Assembly: GCA_029211145.1 (NCBI GenBank)
Contig: JARGEQ010000051.1
Coordinates: 39,989-103,988 of the forward strand
Origin: Marinimicrococcus flavescens
GTDB taxonomy: Bacteria > Pseudomonadota > Alphaproteobacteria > Geminicoccales > Geminicoccaceae
Length of the DNA stretch: 64,000 nucleotides
Reading direction: 5' to 3'
Below are positions 35,206-46,809 of the stretch, piece by piece. Numbering within the stretch: position 1 is the stretch's first letter; the number at the start of each line of letters is the position of its first letter. Below the pieces are notes generated by a model. The model had not been told where the DNA came from, searched no databases, and worked only from the letters and a program-made list of their open reading frames with translations. The translations under genes and the position numbers were made by a program.

Positions 35206-37261
35206 GGGTTCCCGTCGCTCCCTGGGCAGCACCGCGGACGAAGAGCTCGCTGCATTCCGCCATCACGGCAGAGGCACGGCTGATCGGGTTGGTCTGGTAG
35301 AAGTCCTGCACCGGCGAGGTGAAGGCCGCCCGGCCGAGCTCGCCCGACCGCCCGAACTCGCCCCACGCCGCAGGCTCGATCACGTCGATCGTGCGCAGCT
35401 GCGGGGCCAGCGCCGCCAGCCTCGCGCGCACCTCGGGCAGCGAGTTGAGCTGCACCACCCGGCCCAGCACCTCGGAGAGGGCGCGAAGGATCTTCCAGTC
35501 CTCCTTGGCCTCGCCCGGAGGGAACACGGCGAGCTTGGTGCGCTGCGGGCGCCCCTCGGTGTTCACGTAGATCGCGTTCTTCTCGGTATAGGCGGCACCC
35601 GGCAGGATGACGTCGGCGGCATGCGCGCCGACATCGCCGTGATGGCCCTGGTAGACCACGAACGTGTCGCCCAGCCGCGAGGTGTCGATCTCGTCGGCGC
35701 CGATCAGGAACAGCACCTCCATGCCGCCGGCAGCGCCCTCGAGCATGCCGGCGACGTCGCGCCCGCCCTCGCCCGGCACCAGGCCGAGGTCGAGGCCGGC
35801 CACCCGCGAGGCGGCGGTGTGCAGGACGTTGAAGCCGTTCCAGTCCTCGCGGACCATGTTGCAGGCCACCGCCAGCTCGCGCGCCAGCGCCAGGATCGCG
35901 GCACCGTCGGGGCGGGCGACGGCGCCGGCGCCGACGATCACCATCGGGTTCTTCGCGCCCTTGAGGACCTCGGCGAAGGAGTGCTGGCCGCTCGCCAGCT
36001 CCTGCAGGGTCTGCGCGCCGGCCCCCAGATCCTCGACCGGGTAGGTCAGGTCGAAGGGGGCGCCGATGCGGGCCACTCGGAAATCGCCCTGGAGCTGCCG
36101 CTTCCTGAGGCGCGCGTTGATCAGCGGCGCCTCCCAGCGCGGGTTGGTGCCGACCAGCAGCACCGCATCCGCCTGCTCGATGCCGGCAATGGTGGTGTTG
36201 AAGAGATACTCGGCGCGCACCTTGCCGTCGAGCTTGGCGCCGTCCTGGCGGCAGTCGACATGCGGCGTGCCGATGGCGGTGGCGAGCTCGCGCACCATCA
36301 CCATGGTCTCGGCGTCGACCAGGTCGCCCACGATGAAGCCGATCCGCTTCGGATCGACACTCTCGAGGCGCTCCTTGATCGTGCTGAAGGCGGTGCGCCA
36401 GTCGCTGGGCGCCAGCCTGCCCTCGCTCTTGACCATCGGCACGTCGAGGCGGCGGCGCTTGAGGCCGTCATAGGAAAAGCGGCTCTTGTCGGCGAGCCAC
36501 TCCTCGTTGATATCCTCGTGGAGGCGCGGGAGCACCCGCATGACCTCGCTGCCGCGGCTGTCGACGCGGATGTTGGCGCCGACCGCGTCGAGCACGTCGA
36601 CCGATTCGGTCTTCTTGAGCTCCCAGGTCCGCGCCCGGTACTCGTAGGGCTTGGAGTTGAGGGCGCCCACCGGGCACAGATCGATGATGTTGCCGCTGAG
36701 CTCGGAGCTCAGCGCCTTCTCGATCCAGGTGGTGATCTCCATGTGCTCGCCGCGATGCACCGCGCCCAGCTCCTCCACCCCCGCCACCTGGTCGATGAAG
36801 CGGATGCAGCGCGTGCAGTGGATGCAGCGCGTCATGTGGGTGGAGATAAGGGGGCCCAGATACTTGTCGGCGACGGGCCGCTTGTTCTCCTCGAACCGCG
36901 ACTGGTCGGGCCCGTAGAACAGGGTCAGGTCCTGCAGGTCGCACTCGCCGCCCTGGTCGCAGATCGGGCAGTCGAGCGGATGGTTGATCAGCAGCAGCTC
37001 GAGCACGCCCTTGCGCGCCTTGTGGACGAGCGGCGTGTTGGTTTTGATCACCATGCCGTCACCCGCCGGCATCGCGCAGGACGCGATGGGCTTGGGCGAC
37101 TTCTCCATCTCCACCAGGCACATCCGGCAGTTGCCGGCGATGTCGAGGCGCGGATGGTAGCAGAACACCGGGATCTCGCGGCCCGCCGCCTCGCAGGCCT
37201 GCAGCACCGTCGAGCCCGGCGGGACCTCGACCTCCTGGCCGTCGATGGTCAGCTTCGGCAT
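35198..37261 (-). CDS. nuoG: NADH-quinone oxidoreductase subunit G
   Basis: Largest peripheral subunit of complex I (687 aa), carrying one [2Fe-2S] and two [4Fe-4S] clusters. N-terminal ferredoxin domain: [18 protein letters not shown]; then [14 protein letters not shown] and [10 protein letters not shown], and a C-terminal molybdopterin-oxidoreductase-like domain without cofactor residues. It starts 29 nt after the nuoF stop. Mitochondrial NDUFS1-like in pattern. Confidence 0.97.
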   Translation of the reverse strand: MPKLTIDGQEVEVPPGSTVLQACEAAGREIPVFCYHPRLDIAGNCRMCLVEMEKSPKPIASCAMPAGDGMVIKTNTPLVHKARKGVLELLLINHPLDCPICDQGGECDLQDLTLFYGPDQSRFEENKRPVADKYLGPLISTHMTRCIHCTRCIRFIDQVAGVEELGAVHRGEHMEITTWIEKALSSELSGNIIDLCPVGALNSKPYEYRARTWELKKTESVDVLDAVGANIRVDSRGSEVMRVLPRLHEDINEEWLADKSRFSYDGLKRRRLDVPMVKSEGRLAPSDWRTAFSTIKERLESVDPKRIGFIVGDLVDAETMVMVRELATAIGTPHVDCRQDGAKLDGKVRAEYLFNTTIAGIEQADAVLLVGTNPRWEAPLINARLRKRQLQGDFRVARIGAPFDLTYPVEDLGAGAQTLQELASGQHSFAEVLKGAKNPMVIVGAGAVARPDGAAILALARELAVACNMVREDWNGFNVLHTAASRVAGLDLGLVPGEGGRDVAGMLEGAAGGMEVLFLIGADEIDTSRLGDTFVVYQGHHGDVGAHAADVILPGAAYTEKNAIYVNTEGRPQRTKLAVFPPGEAKEDWKILRALSEVLGRVVQLNSLPEVRARLAALAPQLRTIDVIEPAAWGEFGRSGELGRAAFTSPVQDFYQTNPISRASAVMAECSELFVRGAAQGATGTHG

Positions 37262-37290
37262 CGTCTGTTCCCTGAACTCGCCACGTCCAC

Positions 37291-38573
<1,283 letters not shown>

Positions 38574-38574
<1 letters not shown>

Positions 38575-39197
38575 CACTCACCCGTCTCGAGCAGCGTGGT
38601 CTTGCCACCGATGGGCATCGAGCCCTTGCGGCCGGACTGGGGCCCAGCAGGCGGCGTCTCGCCGCGCTTGAGGGCCTCGAGGAGCGTCCGGGTCTTCTCG
38701 TAGTCGAGATCCTCGTAGTAGTCGTCGTCGACCCAGAGGACCGGCGCGTTGGAGCAGGCGCCGAGGCACTCGAACTCGCGCAGGAAGAAGCGCCCGTCGT
38801 CGGTCGACTGGCCGATCTCGCAGCCCAGCACGTCGCGGGCCGCCTTCACGACATCGTCCGAGCCGCACAGCCAGCAGGGCGTGGTGGTGCACACCCGCAC
38901 CTGGACCCTGCCGACGGGCTCGGTGTTGTACATGTCGTAGAAGCTCGCCACCTCGTAGACCCGGATCTTGGGGATGCCCAGGAAGTCCGCGAGATAGTCC
39001 AGGACGGCGCGCGGCAGCCAGCCGCCATGCTGCTTTTGCGCCATGTGCAGGAGCGGCAGCACCGCGCTCTGGCGGCGGTCGGCCGGGAACCTGGCCAGGA
39101 CCGCGCGGGCCTCCTCGAGATTGGCCGGCGTGAACTCGAAGCTGGTCACGTCGGGCGCCATCTCGCCCCTGACTTCGGCCTTGCTGGGCGCGCTCAC
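38574..39197 (-). CDS. nuoE: NADH-quinone oxidoreductase subunit E
   Basis: Peripheral subunit (207 aa) with cluster N1a: [10 protein letters not shown] and CLGACSNAP supply the four cysteines of the thioredoxin-like [2Fe-2S] fold. The N-terminal helical region ([20 protein letters not shown]) is normal; the C-terminal ~45 residues extend past the core. The start is GTG 39197, overlapping the nuoD stop as GTGA. Confidence 0.96.
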
Positions 39198-40372
39198 CGG
39201 TCGATCTCCCCGAAAACAATGTCCAGCGAGCCGATGATCGCCACGATGTCGGCGAGCTGGTGCCCCTTGCCCATGAAGTCGAGCGCCTGGAGATGCACGT
39301 AGCCCGGCGAGCGGATCTTGCAGCGATAGGGCTTGTTGGTGCCGTCGCTCACCAGATAGACGCCGAACTCGCCTTTTCCACTCTCGACGGCCGCATAGAC
39401 CTCGCCCTCAGGCACGTGAATGCCTTCGGTGTAGAGCTTGAAGTGATGGATGAGCGCCTCCATCGAGCGCTTCATCTCGCGGCGCGGCGGCGGCGTCACC
39501 TTCTGGTCGTCGATCCGCCATGGCCCCTCGGGCATCTGGGCGATGCACTGGCGGACGATCTTGAGCGACTCGCGGATCTCGAGCATGCGCACCAGATAGC
39601 GGTCGTAGCAGTCGCCGTTCTTGCCGACCGGGATGTCGAACTCCATCCGATCGTAGACCGCATAGGGCTGCGACTTGCGGAGATCCCAGGGCAGGCCCGA
39701 GGCGCGCAGCATCGGCCCGGAGAAGCCCCAGTCCAGCGCGTCCTCGACGCTCACCACGCCGATATCGACGGTGCGCTGCTTGAAGATCCGGTTCTCGGTC
39801 AGCAGCGCCTCGACGTCGTCGAGGATCGGCACGAACTCGTCGGCCCACTTGAGGATCTGCTCGTCCATCCCCTTGGGCAGGTCGCGGGCGACTCCGCCGA
39901 AACGGTAGTAGTTGGCGTGCATGCGCGCGCCGGTCACCGCCTCGTAGAACGTCATCAGCTTCTCGCGCTCCTCGAAGAGCCAGAGAAGCGGCGTCATGGC
40001 CCCCACGTCGAGCGCCATGGTGGTGACGTTGAGGAGATGGTTGAGGATCCGCGTGATCTCGTCGAACAGCGTGCGGATGTAGAGGGCCCTGATTGGCGCC
40101 TCGATCCCCAGCAGCTTCTCGACGCCCAGCACGTAGGCGTGCTCCTGGCAGAGCATCGAGCAATAGTCGAGCCGGTCGAAATAAGGGATGTTCTGGAGCC
40201 AGGGCCGGTATTCGATCAGCTTCTCGGTGCCGCGGTGCAGCAGCCCGATATGCGGATCGGAACGCTCGACGACCTCACCGTTCATCTCGAGCACGAGGCG
40301 CAGCACGCCGTGCGCCGCCGGATGCTGCGGCCCGAAATTGATGGTGTAGTTCTGCATCTGAATGTCGGGCAT
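39194..40372 (-). CDS. nuoD: NADH-quinone oxidoreductase subunit D
   Basis: Quinone-site subunit of complex I (392 aa), related to the large subunit of NiFe hydrogenases but without metal cysteines. It has [13 protein letters not shown] with the quinone-contacting His, the DRLDYCSM segment with the key Tyr/Asp, and ends in ...[12 protein letters not shown]. Separate from nuoC, as in most alphaproteobacteria. A 76-nt gap separates it from the nuoC stop. Confidence 0.97.
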   Translation of the reverse strand: MPDIQMQNYTINFGPQHPAAHGVLRLVLEMNGEVVERSDPHIGLLHRGTEKLIEYRPWLQNIPYFDRLDYCSMLCQEHAYVLGVEKLLGIEAPIRALYIRTLFDEITRILNHLLNVTTMALDVGAMTPLLWLFEEREKLMTFYEAVTGARMHANYYRFGGVARDLPKGMDEQILKWADEFVPILDDVEALLTENRIFKQRTVDIGVVSVEDALDWGFSGPMLRASGLPWDLRKSQPYAVYDRMEFDIPVGKNGDCYDRYLVRMLEIRESLKIVRQCIAQMPEGPWRIDDQKVTPPPRREMKRSMEALIHHFKLYTEGIHVPEGEVYAAVESGKGEFGVYLVSDGTNKPYRCKIRSPGYVHLQALDFMGKGHQLADIVAIIGSLDIVFGEIDR

Positions 40373-40448
40373 GTCTCACATCCCGTATGCCTTGCCCGCG
40401 AGACTGCCCAGCCCCGCCGCGTGCTCCGCCGCCCGCCCCGCGAAGGGG

Positions 40449-41075
40449 TCAGGCCTTGGCCTTCTCGTCGCCCGGCAGCAGCCCGCCGCTGCCTTCCCAT
40501 GGGCTCAGGAAGTCCCACGAGCGGAAGTCCTGGCGCAGCTTCACGGGCTCGTAGATCACCCGCTTCTGCTCGTCGTCGTAGCGCATCTCGACATACCCGG
40601 TGAGCGGGAAGTCCTTGCGCAGCGGATGGCCCTCGAAGCCGTAATCGGTCAGCAGCCGGCGCAGGTCGGGATGACCGCTGAAGAAGATCCCGTACATGTC
40701 CCAGGCCTCGCGCTCGAACCAGCCGGCGGTCGAGAACGCCTCGACGACGGAGGGGACGGGCGTCGCCTCGTCGGTCGCGACCTTGACGCGGATGCGCTGG
40801 TTATGGCGCAGCGACAGCAGGTGGTAGACCACCTCGAAGCGCCGCTCGCGCTCGGGATAGTCCACGCCGCACAGATCCACCAGCTCCTTGAAGAGCATGT
40901 TGGGATCGTCGCGCAGATAGGTGAGCACGCGGACGATCTGCGGCACCGGCACGCGCAGCGTGAGCTCGCCATGCTCGATGCTGCTGGCGAGCAGGCTGTC
41001 GCCCAGCGTCGGCTCGATCAGTGCCAGGAGATCGCGCAGGCCCTCGTCGCGCGCGGTCAGGTCGGCGGACGCCAT
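40449..41075 (-). CDS. nuoC: NADH-quinone oxidoreductase subunit C
   Basis: Peripheral 30-kDa-type subunit (208 aa) packing against D. Conserved [23 protein letters not shown], split here as [12 protein letters not shown] and [10 protein letters not shown], and [22 protein letters not shown] (shown as [19 protein letters not shown]) and [18 protein letters not shown] 41075 is clearly the start: AAGGAGG lies 5 nt upstream. It starts 10 nt after the nuoB stop. Confidence 0.97.
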   Translation of the reverse strand: MASADLTARDEGLRDLLALIEPTLGDSLLASSIEHGELTLRVPVPQIVRVLTYLRDDPNMLFKELVDLCGVDYPERERRFEVVYHLLSLRHNQRIRVKVATDEATPVPSVVEAFSTAGWFEREAWDMYGIFFSGHPDLRRLLTDYGFEGHPLRKDFPLTGYVEMRYDDEQKRVIYEPVKLRQDFRSWDFLSPWEGSGGLLPGDEKAKA

Positions 41076-41085
41076 CAAACCTCCT

Positions 41086-41628
41086 TCAGCGGACAAAAGC
41101 GCCGGTGCGGCGGATTTTGCGCTGCAGCATCAAGATGCCGTAGACCAGCGCCTCGGCGGTCGGCGGGCAGCCCGGCACGTAGACGTCGACCGGCACGATG
41201 CGATCGCAGCCGCGGACCACCGAATAGCTGTAGTGGTAGTAGCCGCCGCCATTGGCGCACGAGCCCATCGACAGCACGTAGCGGGGCTCGGCCATCTGGT
41301 CGTAGACCTTGCGCAGGGCCGGCGCCATCTTGTTGCAGAGCGTTCCCGCGACGATCATGACGTCGGCCTGCCGGGGGCTCGGCCGGAACACCACGCCGTA
41401 GCGGTCGAGGTCGTAGCGGGCGGCTGCCGCGTGCATCATCTCGACAGCGCAGCAGGCCAAGCCGAAGGTCATCGGCCACATGCTGCCGCTGCGCGCCCAG
41501 TTCACCAGGTCGTTGAGGCCGGTGACCAGGAAACCCTGGTTCTTGAGCCCCTCGTCGACCTGCTGGAAGAGGTCGACCGAGCCGCCGGCGGGGGCCGCCG
41601 GCGCCTGTGCGGCGCTGCTCACTCCCAT
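41086..41628 (-). CDS. nuoB: NADH-quinone oxidoreductase subunit B
   Basis: Peripheral subunit (180 aa) holding terminal cluster N2 next to the quinone site: LACCAVEMM (adjacent cysteines), GSCANGGG and [14 protein letters not shown] 41628 lies inside the last codons of nuoA (10-nt overlap); GTG 41649 in frame is less likely. The first ~20 residues are an Ala/Gly-rich variable extension. Confidence 0.97.
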   Translation of the reverse strand: MGVSSAAQAPAAPAGGSVDLFQQVDEGLKNQGFLVTGLNDLVNWARSGSMWPMTFGLACCAVEMMHAAAARYDLDRYGVVFRPSPRQADVMIVAGTLCNKMAPALRKVYDQMAEPRYVLSMGSCANGGGYYHYSYSVVRGCDRIVPVDVYVPGCPPTAEALVYGILMLQRKIRRTGAFVR

Positions 41629-41984
41629 TCCAGAGCCCCCTTCTTCCACTCGTAGATGAAGCCCACGGTCAGAACCCCGAGGAAGACCATCATCGACCAG
41701 AAGCCGAACAGCCCGATATTCCCGAGCGACACGGCCCAGGGGAACAGGAAGGCCACCTCGAGGTCGAAGATGATGAACAGGATGGCGACGAGATAGAAGC
41801 GCACGTCGAAGCGCTGCCGCGCGTCACCGAAGGCCTCGAACCCGCACTCGTAGGCTGACAGCTTCTCGCTGTCGGGGCGCTGACGAGCCACCAGGAGGGA
41901 GGCGAGAACGATCACCAGGGCCAGCCCGACGGCGATGCCCAGGAAGATCAGGATAGGCAGGTACTCGACGAGATAATGCTGCAT
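41619..41984 (-). CDS. nuoA: NADH-quinone oxidoreductase subunit A
   Basis: First gene of the complex I operon (121 aa, three helices). It has [24 protein letters not shown] (shown in parts: [24 protein letters not shown]) with the conserved loop Cys, and [18 protein letters not shown] 41984 (MQHYLVEYL) matches family N termini; the frame extends upstream to 42110 without similarity. The promoter at 42048-42076 would give a ~57-nt leader. Confidence 0.96.
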   Translation of the reverse strand: MQHYLVEYLPILIFLGIAVGLALVIVLASLLVARQRPDSEKLSAYECGFEAFGDARQRFDVRFYLVAILFIIFDLEVAFLFPWAVSLGNIGLFGFWSMMVFLGVLTVGFIYEWKKGALEWE

Positions 41985-42047
41985 TCGGCTCTCGATCGCC
42001 CAGTCGATTGCGCACTCCGGCGCAGGGGGCCGGCGTGGCCGCGGCGG

Positions 42048-42076
42048 AACATAGGCTGCTGCGCTGCAAAAGCCAA
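42048..42076 (-). promoter_or_regulatory. Probable nuo operon promoter
   Basis: Minus strand: -35 TTGGCT (42076-42071), 17-nt spacer, -10 TATGTT (42053-42048). It is correctly placed about 64 nt before the nuoA ATG, and downstream of tRNA-Asp on the same strand, so nuo can be transcribed independently of the tRNA. Confidence 0.6.
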
Positions 42077-42163
42077 GCCGCCAGAAACGCCCGGCGCAGC
42101 CCCTTGGCAAGCGCCAGCGAGCTGCACTGCAATCGAATATAGAACTGAGGAGAAAGGAGAGAA

Positions 42164-42240
<77 letters not shown>

Positions 42241-42255
42241 GCGTGGCGTGGCGGT

Positions 42256-42284
42256 GATGTAGCCGCCCCCCCAAAGACTGTCAA
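42256..42284 (-). promoter_or_regulatory. tRNA-Asp promoter
   Basis: Minus strand: perfect -35 TTGACA (42284-42279), 17-nt spacer, -10 TACATC (42261-42256). The predicted start falls about 8-9 nt before the mature tRNA 5' end at 42240. Confidence 0.75.
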
Positions 42285-42346
42285 CGACCTTTCACGCTTT
42301 TTTCCTTCGCGGACCGATCGCAGGCCATGCCCGGCATCCGCGCGGC

Positions 42347-42375
42347 TTGCCGGCGCCGCGCGCGTTCCCTATCTT
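42347..42375 (+). promoter_or_regulatory. tRNA-Val promoter
   Basis: -35 TTGCCG (42347-42352), 17-nt spacer, -10 TATCTT (42370-42375). The predicted start is about 5 nt before the tRNA 5' end at 42387. Confidence 0.65.
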
Positions 42376-42386
42376 CCGGCCGTCGC

Positions 42387-42461
42387 GCGGGCGTAGCTCA
42401 GCGGTAGAGCACGGCGTTTACACCGCCGGTGTCGGAGGTTCGACCCCTTCCGCCCGCACCA
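42387..42461 (+). tRNA. tRNA-Val (TAC)
   Basis: 75-nt cloverleaf on the plus strand with encoded CCA. Acceptor GCGGGCG pairs CGCCCGC; anticodon stem CGGCG/CGCCG with loop TTTACAC, anticodon TAC. T-loop TTCGACC. It is divergent from tRNA-Asp, and the 3' end of the minus-strand LysR gene lies antisense to it (42398-42461). Confidence 0.96.
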
Positions 42462-43318
42462 TCGCGCCCCTCCGGCGCGAGCGCATCCTGCATCAGGGCC
42501 CGGGCCAGCTGTGCCGCCGGCTCCGCCGCGGCGGACCGCGCGCCGGTCAGCACGAGATCGATCTCGCCCAAGGGCGGCAGACCCGGCCCCCAGGGCAGCT
42601 CCACCAGCCCCGGCGCCAGCATTCCCCTCACCTGCACCGTGATCCCCAGACCCGCCAGGGCGGCTGCGCGCAGGCCGCTCAGGCTTGTGCTGATGCAGGC
42701 GATGCGCCAGGAGCGCCCGGCGGCAGCCAGCGCATCGAGGGTGATCGACCGGCTGACGCTCGGCTCGGGATAGAGCACCAGTGGCAGTGGCCGCTCGGGA
42801 TCGACCGCCGTACCTTCCGCTGCCGCCCAGACCAGCGCCTCGTGGCGCAGCAGGCTGCCGCGCTCGCCGCCCGGCCGGCGCTTGCCCAGGACCAGATCGA
42901 GCTTGCCGGCGTCGAGCAGGCCGAACAGGGCGCCGCTGAGCGCCACCGTGAGCTCGACCTCGACCGAGGGGTGGACGCGCTTGAACTGCCGCAGCACCTC
43001 CGGCAGCCGGGTCTGCACGACGTCCTCGGCGACCCCGAGGCGGACCCGGCCGCGCAGCGTGGAGGTGGCGAAGTGGCGGCGCGCCCGGGCATGCGCCTCG
43101 AGAATGCCGCGGGCGTGGCCGAGCATCGCCTCGCCGTCGACGGTGAGCGCCACGGAATGGGTGTCGCGCAGGAACAGGCGCCGGCCCACCGCCTCCTCCA
43201 GCCTCTTTACATGCTGGCTCACCGTCGACTGGCGCAGGCCCAGCCGCCGCCCCGCCTCGGTGAAGCTCCGCGCCTCGGCGACGGTCACGAAGCTCACCAG
43301 CAGGACCGGGTCGAACAA
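42398..43318 (-). CDS. LysR-family transcriptional regulator
   Basis: LTTR of 306 codons. N-terminal winged helix-turn-helix (SFTEAGRRLGLRQSTVSQHV, about residues 18-37), then a periplasmic-binding-protein-like effector domain (RVRLGVAEDV, DLVLGKR, GLGITVQ). The start is TTG 43318 with GGAGG 6 nt upstream. The last ~21 codons (after ALAPEGR) are the antisense reading of tRNA-Val, with the stop inside the tRNA gene; this tail is unlikely to be an evolved protein segment. Divergent from the SBF transporter with an LTTR box between them, so it probably regulates that gene and itself. Confidence 0.9.
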   Translation of the reverse strand: MFDPVLLVSFVTVAEARSFTEAGRRLGLRQSTVSQHVKRLEEAVGRRLFLRDTHSVALTVDGEAMLGHARGILEAHARARRHFATSTLRGRVRLGVAEDVVQTRLPEVLRQFKRVHPSVEVELTVALSGALFGLLDAGKLDLVLGKRRPGGERGSLLRHEALVWAAAEGTAVDPERPLPLVLYPEPSVSRSITLDALAAAGRSWRIACISTSLSGLRAAALAGLGITVQVRGMLAPGLVELPWGPGLPPLGEIDLVLTGARSAAAEPAAQLARALMQDALAPEGRDGAGGRGRTSDTGGVNAVLYR

Positions 43319-43350
43319 GGAGCGCCTCCATCACATTTCATGATCACAGT

Positions 43351-43369
43351 AAGTCCGTTCAGCGGACTT
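43351..43369. promoter_or_regulatory. LTTR operator (T-N11-A box)
   Basis: Perfect 7-bp dyad AAGTCCG-TTCAG-CGGACTT, which also fits T-N11-A (T43354, A43366). It lies 33 bp from the LysR start codon and about 97 bp before the SBF transporter start: the expected place for a recognition site controlling both divergent genes. Confidence 0.7.
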
Positions 43370-43465
43370 CACAATCACCGTGCGGCGGCCGATCTAGGGG
43401 TCAGGCAGCCTCGTGCCGGTGCGCCGGTGCTCTTCGCCTGATCCCCCGGGCTCGGAAAGTCGCTC

Positions 43466-44476
43466 ATGTCCCTTCTCTCCCGCCTTCGTCCCGACAACTA
43501 CTCGCTGACCCTGCTGGCGGTCATCGGCCTCGCCTCGCTGCTCCCCGCCTCGGGCGATGTCGCGATCTGGCTCGACCACGTGACCACCGTGGCGATCGCC
43601 GTTCTCTTCTTCATGCACGGCGCGCGCCTCTCGCGCGAGGCGGTGGTCGCCGGCGCCATGCACTGGCGCCTTCATCTCGTGGTCGCCGCCTCGACTTTCG
43701 TGCTGTTCCCGGTGCTGGGCCTGCTGATCGGCGAGGCGACGGAGAGCTTTCTCTCGCCGGGCCTGGTGGCCGGCATCCTCTTCTTGTGCGCCCTGCCCTC
43801 CACCGTGCAGTCCTCCATCGCCTTCACCTCGATGGGCGGCGGCAACGTGGCAGCGGCGGTGTGCAGCGCCTCTGCCTCGAACATCGCCGGCATCTTCATC
43901 ACCCCGCTGCTGGTCGGCATCCTGCTCGACACCCAGGGCGTGACGGTCTCGCTGGATGCCATCCAGGCGATCGTCCTGCAGCTTCTCGTGCCGTTCGTCG
44001 CCGGACAGCTGGCGCGGCCGCTGATCGCCTCGACGATGGCCCGTCACAAGGCGGTCCTCGGCCATCTCGACCGCGGCACCATCCTGCTGGTGGTCTATGC
44101 CGCGTTCAGCCACGCGGTGGTGACGGGCCTGTGGCGCCAGCTCTCGCCCGCCACGCTGGGCCTGCTGCTTCTCGTCTGCGCGGTGCTGCTTGCGGTCGTG
44201 CTGGTGGCGACCACCGTGGCGAGCCGGCTTTTGGGCTTTTCCCACGAGGACGAGGTTGCCGCCGTGTTCTGCGGCTCGAAGAAGACACTGGCGAGCGGCG
44301 TGCCGATGGCAGCGGTGCTGTTCCCGGCGGGCATGGTGGGGCTCGCGGTGCTGCCGCTGATGCTCTTCCACCAGCTCCAGCTCATGGTCTGCGCCGCCAT
44401 GGCGCATCGCTACGCCGCCCGCGCCGAGAACCGGCTGCGGACCGGCGAGCCGGCCGCGGCCACGGCCGGCAGGTAG
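43466..44476 (+). CDS. SBF-family (bile acid:sodium symporter-like) transporter
   Basis: Ten-helix inner-membrane transporter (336 aa) of the bile acid:Na+ symporter / SBF-like CPA superfamily. FFMHGARLSREAV, LFLCALPSTVQSSIAFTSM and ASASNIAGIFITPLL in the first half and GSKKTLASGVPMAAVLFP in the second are typical of the human SLC10A7-like branch. The substrate is unknown in bacteria. Controlled presumably by the divergent LysR gene. It ends against a GC-rich hairpin convergent with the FAD oxidoreductase. Confidence 0.9.
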   Translation: MSLLSRLRPDNYSLTLLAVIGLASLLPASGDVAIWLDHVTTVAIAVLFFMHGARLSREAVVAGAMHWRLHLVVAASTFVLFPVLGLLIGEATESFLSPGLVAGILFLCALPSTVQSSIAFTSMGGGNVAAAVCSASASNIAGIFITPLLVGILLDTQGVTVSLDAIQAIVLQLLVPFVAGQLARPLIASTMARHKAVLGHLDRGTILLVVYAAFSHAVVTGLWRQLSPATLGLLLLVCAVLLAVVLVATTVASRLLGFSHEDEVAAVFCGSKKTLASGVPMAAVLFPAGMVGLAVLPLMLFHQLQLMVCAAMAHRYAARAENRLRTGEPAAATAGR

Positions 44477-44487
44477 GCAGGAGGCGA

Positions 44488-44513
44488 GCCGGCCGGGCCG
44501 CGGTCCGGCCGGC
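44488..44513. terminator. Bidirectional hairpin between convergent genes
   Basis: Perfect 9-bp stem GCCGGCCGG/CCGGCCGGC with an 8-nt loop in the 41-bp gap between the SBF transporter and the minus-strand FAD oxidoreductase. There is no U-run, so termination would be weak or factor-dependent. Confidence 0.45.
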
Positions 44514-44517
44514 GCCC

Positions 44518-45648
44518 TTACGCGTCGACCTCTTCGGCGAGCTCGGGGAGACCCAGCTTGCGGGCCGTCTCGCGGGCCACCGCCCAGGAGGCGGTGAGCC
44601 CCGGGCTCTCGATCCCGAAGAGGTTCACGAGGCCGGCCACACCATGCTCGTCGGGCCCGCTGATCACGAAGTCGGCGGCGGGCGCGCCCTGCGGCGTGAT
44701 CTTCGGGCGGATGCCCGAATAGCCCGGCTCGAGGACCCCGTCCTTCAGGGCCGGCCAGTATTTGCGGACCTCTTCATAGAACACGTCGGCGCGGCGCGGA
44801 TCGACGTCGTAGTTCAGCTCGCCGACCCATTCGGTATCCGGCCCGAACCGGCACTGCCCGCCCATGTCGACGGTGACGTGGACGCCGAGCCCGGCCTGCT
44901 CGGGCACCGGGTAGATCAGCCGGGAGAAAGGCGACCTGCCGGGCAGGGTGTAGTAGTTGCCCTTGCAGTAGAAGGCGCCCGGCACCGTCTCCCCGGGCAG
45001 CCCCTCGATCCGGCGGGCAAGCGCCGGCGCGTGGAGCCCGGCCGAGTTGACCACCATGTCGGCCATCAGGCTCATCGGCTCGTCGCCGCCGACCTCCAGC
45101 GCGATCCCCTCGTCCGTCACCCGCGCCCGCTCGAGCGGCGCGTTGAAGGCGAGCATGGCGCCATGCCGCTCGGCATCGCCCTGGTAGGCCAGCATCAGGC
45201 CGTGGCTGTCGATGATGCCGGTGGTGGGCGACCACAGCGCCCCGGTGCACGAGAGGCTGGGCTCGAGCTCCATCGCCCGGGCGGCGCTCCACGCCTCGAG
45301 GTCCGGCATGCCGATCCGGGCGGCGTTGGCGCGGATCTTCTCGAGGGTGGCGAGCTGCTCCTCGCTGGTCGCCACGATCAGCTTGCCGCAACGCTTGTGC
45401 GGGACCCCGCGGGCCGCGCAGTAGCGGTAGAGGAACTCCTTGCCCTCGATGCACAGCCGCGCCTTGAGGCTGCCCTGCGCATAGTAGATGCCGGCGTGGA
45501 TCACCTCGCTGTTGCGCGAGGAGGTCTCGGTGCCGATCATCGGCTCCTTGTCGAGGACGATGACCTCGCGGCCGGCCATGGCCAGCCGCCGGGCCACCGC
45601 GAGGCCGACCACGCCGGCCCCGACCACCACACAGTCGACACGATCCAT
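44518..45648 (-). CDS. FAD-dependent oxidoreductase, L-2-hydroxyglutarate oxidase-like (DAO family)
   Basis: A 376-aa flavoprotein of the D-amino-acid-oxidase/LhgO group. It starts with the dinucleotide motif [16 protein letters not shown], followed by [14 protein letters not shown], a segment typical of L-2-hydroxyglutarate and glycerol-3-phosphate oxidases, and ends with [20 protein letters not shown] near the C terminus. It probably oxidises a 2-hydroxy acid and passes electrons to quinone or oxygen. ATG 45648 shares one base with the stop of the LDH2-family gene (TGATG), so the two dehydrogenases are coupled and may act on related hydroxyacids. Confidence 0.9.
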   Translation of the reverse strand: MDRVDCVVVGAGVVGLAVARRLAMAGREVIVLDKEPMIGTETSSRNSEVIHAGIYYAQGSLKARLCIEGKEFLYRYCAARGVPHKRCGKLIVATSEEQLATLEKIRANAARIGMPDLEAWSAARAMELEPSLSCTGALWSPTTGIIDSHGLMLAYQGDAERHGAMLAFNAPLERARVTDEGIALEVGGDEPMSLMADMVVNSAGLHAPALARRIEGLPGETVPGAFYCKGNYYTLPGRSPFSRLIYPVPEQAGLGVHVTVDMGGQCRFGPDTEWVGELNYDVDPRRADVFYEEVRKYWPALKDGVLEPGYSGIRPKITPQGAPAADFVISGPDEHGVAGLVNLFGIESPGLTASWAVARETARKLGLPELAEEVDA

Positions 45649-46712
45649 CAGCCGGCCAGCCCCTCGAGAGCCGCCCGCTCGAGGCCGAGGCTGGCGCCGG
45701 CATCGAGGATCTCGCCCAGCGTCCGCTCGTCGAGCGGCACGCCGCCGCTCGTGCGCGCCGCGCGCGAGCGCCGCTCGGGATCGCCCGGCAGCAGGATCTC
45801 CTCGAAGCCGGGCGCCGGCCGCGAGGCCTTGATCCAGCTCTTGACCCCGTCGATGTCGCCGGCGATGCGCTCCGCGGACCCGAAGCGCCGCGTGTCGATG
45901 ATCACCGAGAGCATGCTGTTGACCACGCCGCCCTTCTGCTCGTCCTTGATGGTCCGCCCGCCGATCAGTGCTGCGCCCAGGATCTCCGCCATCACCGCCA
46001 GACCCGAGCCCTTGTGGAGGCCGAAGGCCACCAGCGCGCCCTTGTGCTCGTCGACCATCGCCACGGGATCGGTGGTGGGCCTCCCCTCGGCGTCGATCAG
46101 GCTGTTCTCCGGCACCTGCACGCCCTTGTTGCGGGCGACACGGGCCTTGCCGAAGGCGATGGCGCTGGTCGCCATGTCGAGCAGCAGCGCCGGGCCGCCA
46201 TCCTCGCCGGGCACCGCGGCGCATACCGGGTTGGTGCCGAGCCGGGCGTCGCTGCACCCATAGGGCGCCTGGTAGGCCTGGTGGTCGGCCACGTTCACGA
46301 AATGAACCGAGGCCATGCCGGCGGCCGCACAGAACTCGGCATAGGTGCCGATGCGGCCGATATGCGCGCTGTTCCTCAGCGCCACGATGCAGGCGCCGAG
46401 CTCGCCGGCCCGCGCGATGCCGCGGCGCATCGCCTCGCGGGCCATCGCCTGGCCGTAGCCGCGCGCGGCCTCCAGCACCAGCACCGCCCCGGCGTCGCTC
46501 ACCGTCTGCAGCGTCTGGTTGGGCACCAGGAGCCCCTCGTGGAGGAGGCGCACATAGGTCGGCAACATGCCCACGCCGTGCGAATCGTGCCCCGCCAGGT
46601 TGGAATCGACCAGATGGTCGGCGACCTCGCGGGCCTCCTGCTCGCTGCTTCCCATCGCGCGCACGATGGCAAGCGTGAGCGCATGCAGCTTCTCGACGGG
46701 GATGTTGGGCAT
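45648..46712 (-). CDS. LDH2-family (malate/L-lactate/ureidoglycolate-type) dehydrogenase
   Basis: NAD(P)-dependent 2-hydroxyacid dehydrogenase (354 aa) of the malate/L-lactate dehydrogenase (Ldh) family, which has a fold of its own. Hallmarks: [17 protein letters not shown] with the catalytic His, [35 protein letters not shown] and [13 protein letters not shown]. Members reduce or oxidise 2-ketoacids such as oxaloacetate, sulfopyruvate or ketogulonate. ATG 46712 is preferred over the longer open frame because it matches the family N terminus. Coupled to the FAD oxidoreductase downstream. Confidence 0.92.
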   Translation of the reverse strand: MPNIPVEKLHALTLAIVRAMGSSEQEAREVADHLVDSNLAGHDSHGVGMLPTYVRLLHEGLLVPNQTLQTVSDAGAVLVLEAARGYGQAMAREAMRRGIARAGELGACIVALRNSAHIGRIGTYAEFCAAAGMASVHFVNVADHQAYQAPYGCSDARLGTNPVCAAVPGEDGGPALLLDMATSAIAFGKARVARNKGVQVPENSLIDAEGRPTTDPVAMVDEHKGALVAFGLHKGSGLAVMAEILGAALIGGRTIKDEQKGGVVNSMLSVIIDTRRFGSAERIAGDIDGVKSWIKASRPAPGFEEILLPGDPERRSRAARTSGGVPLDERTLGEILDAGASLGLERAALEGLAG

Positions 46713-46809
46713 GGGGCTTTCCCGTTGCTGGCGGAGGCGGTGTCGGTGATCGGCTCTAGCACGGCCCCGATGCCCCTTGAAGCAGCCTGCGCCGCGCGGC
46801 GCCCCTGCG

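Noticed and set aside
42387..42461. tRNA-Val as integration site of a mobile island
   Set aside because: No integrase, no repeated tRNA 3' end and no compositional shift were seen in the following genes; a rearrangement explains the data with less.
42369..43334. 321-codon minus-strand frame starting MMEALL
   Set aside because: Overlaps the LysR gene in another frame; only the LysR frame has helix-turn-helix and effector-domain motifs.
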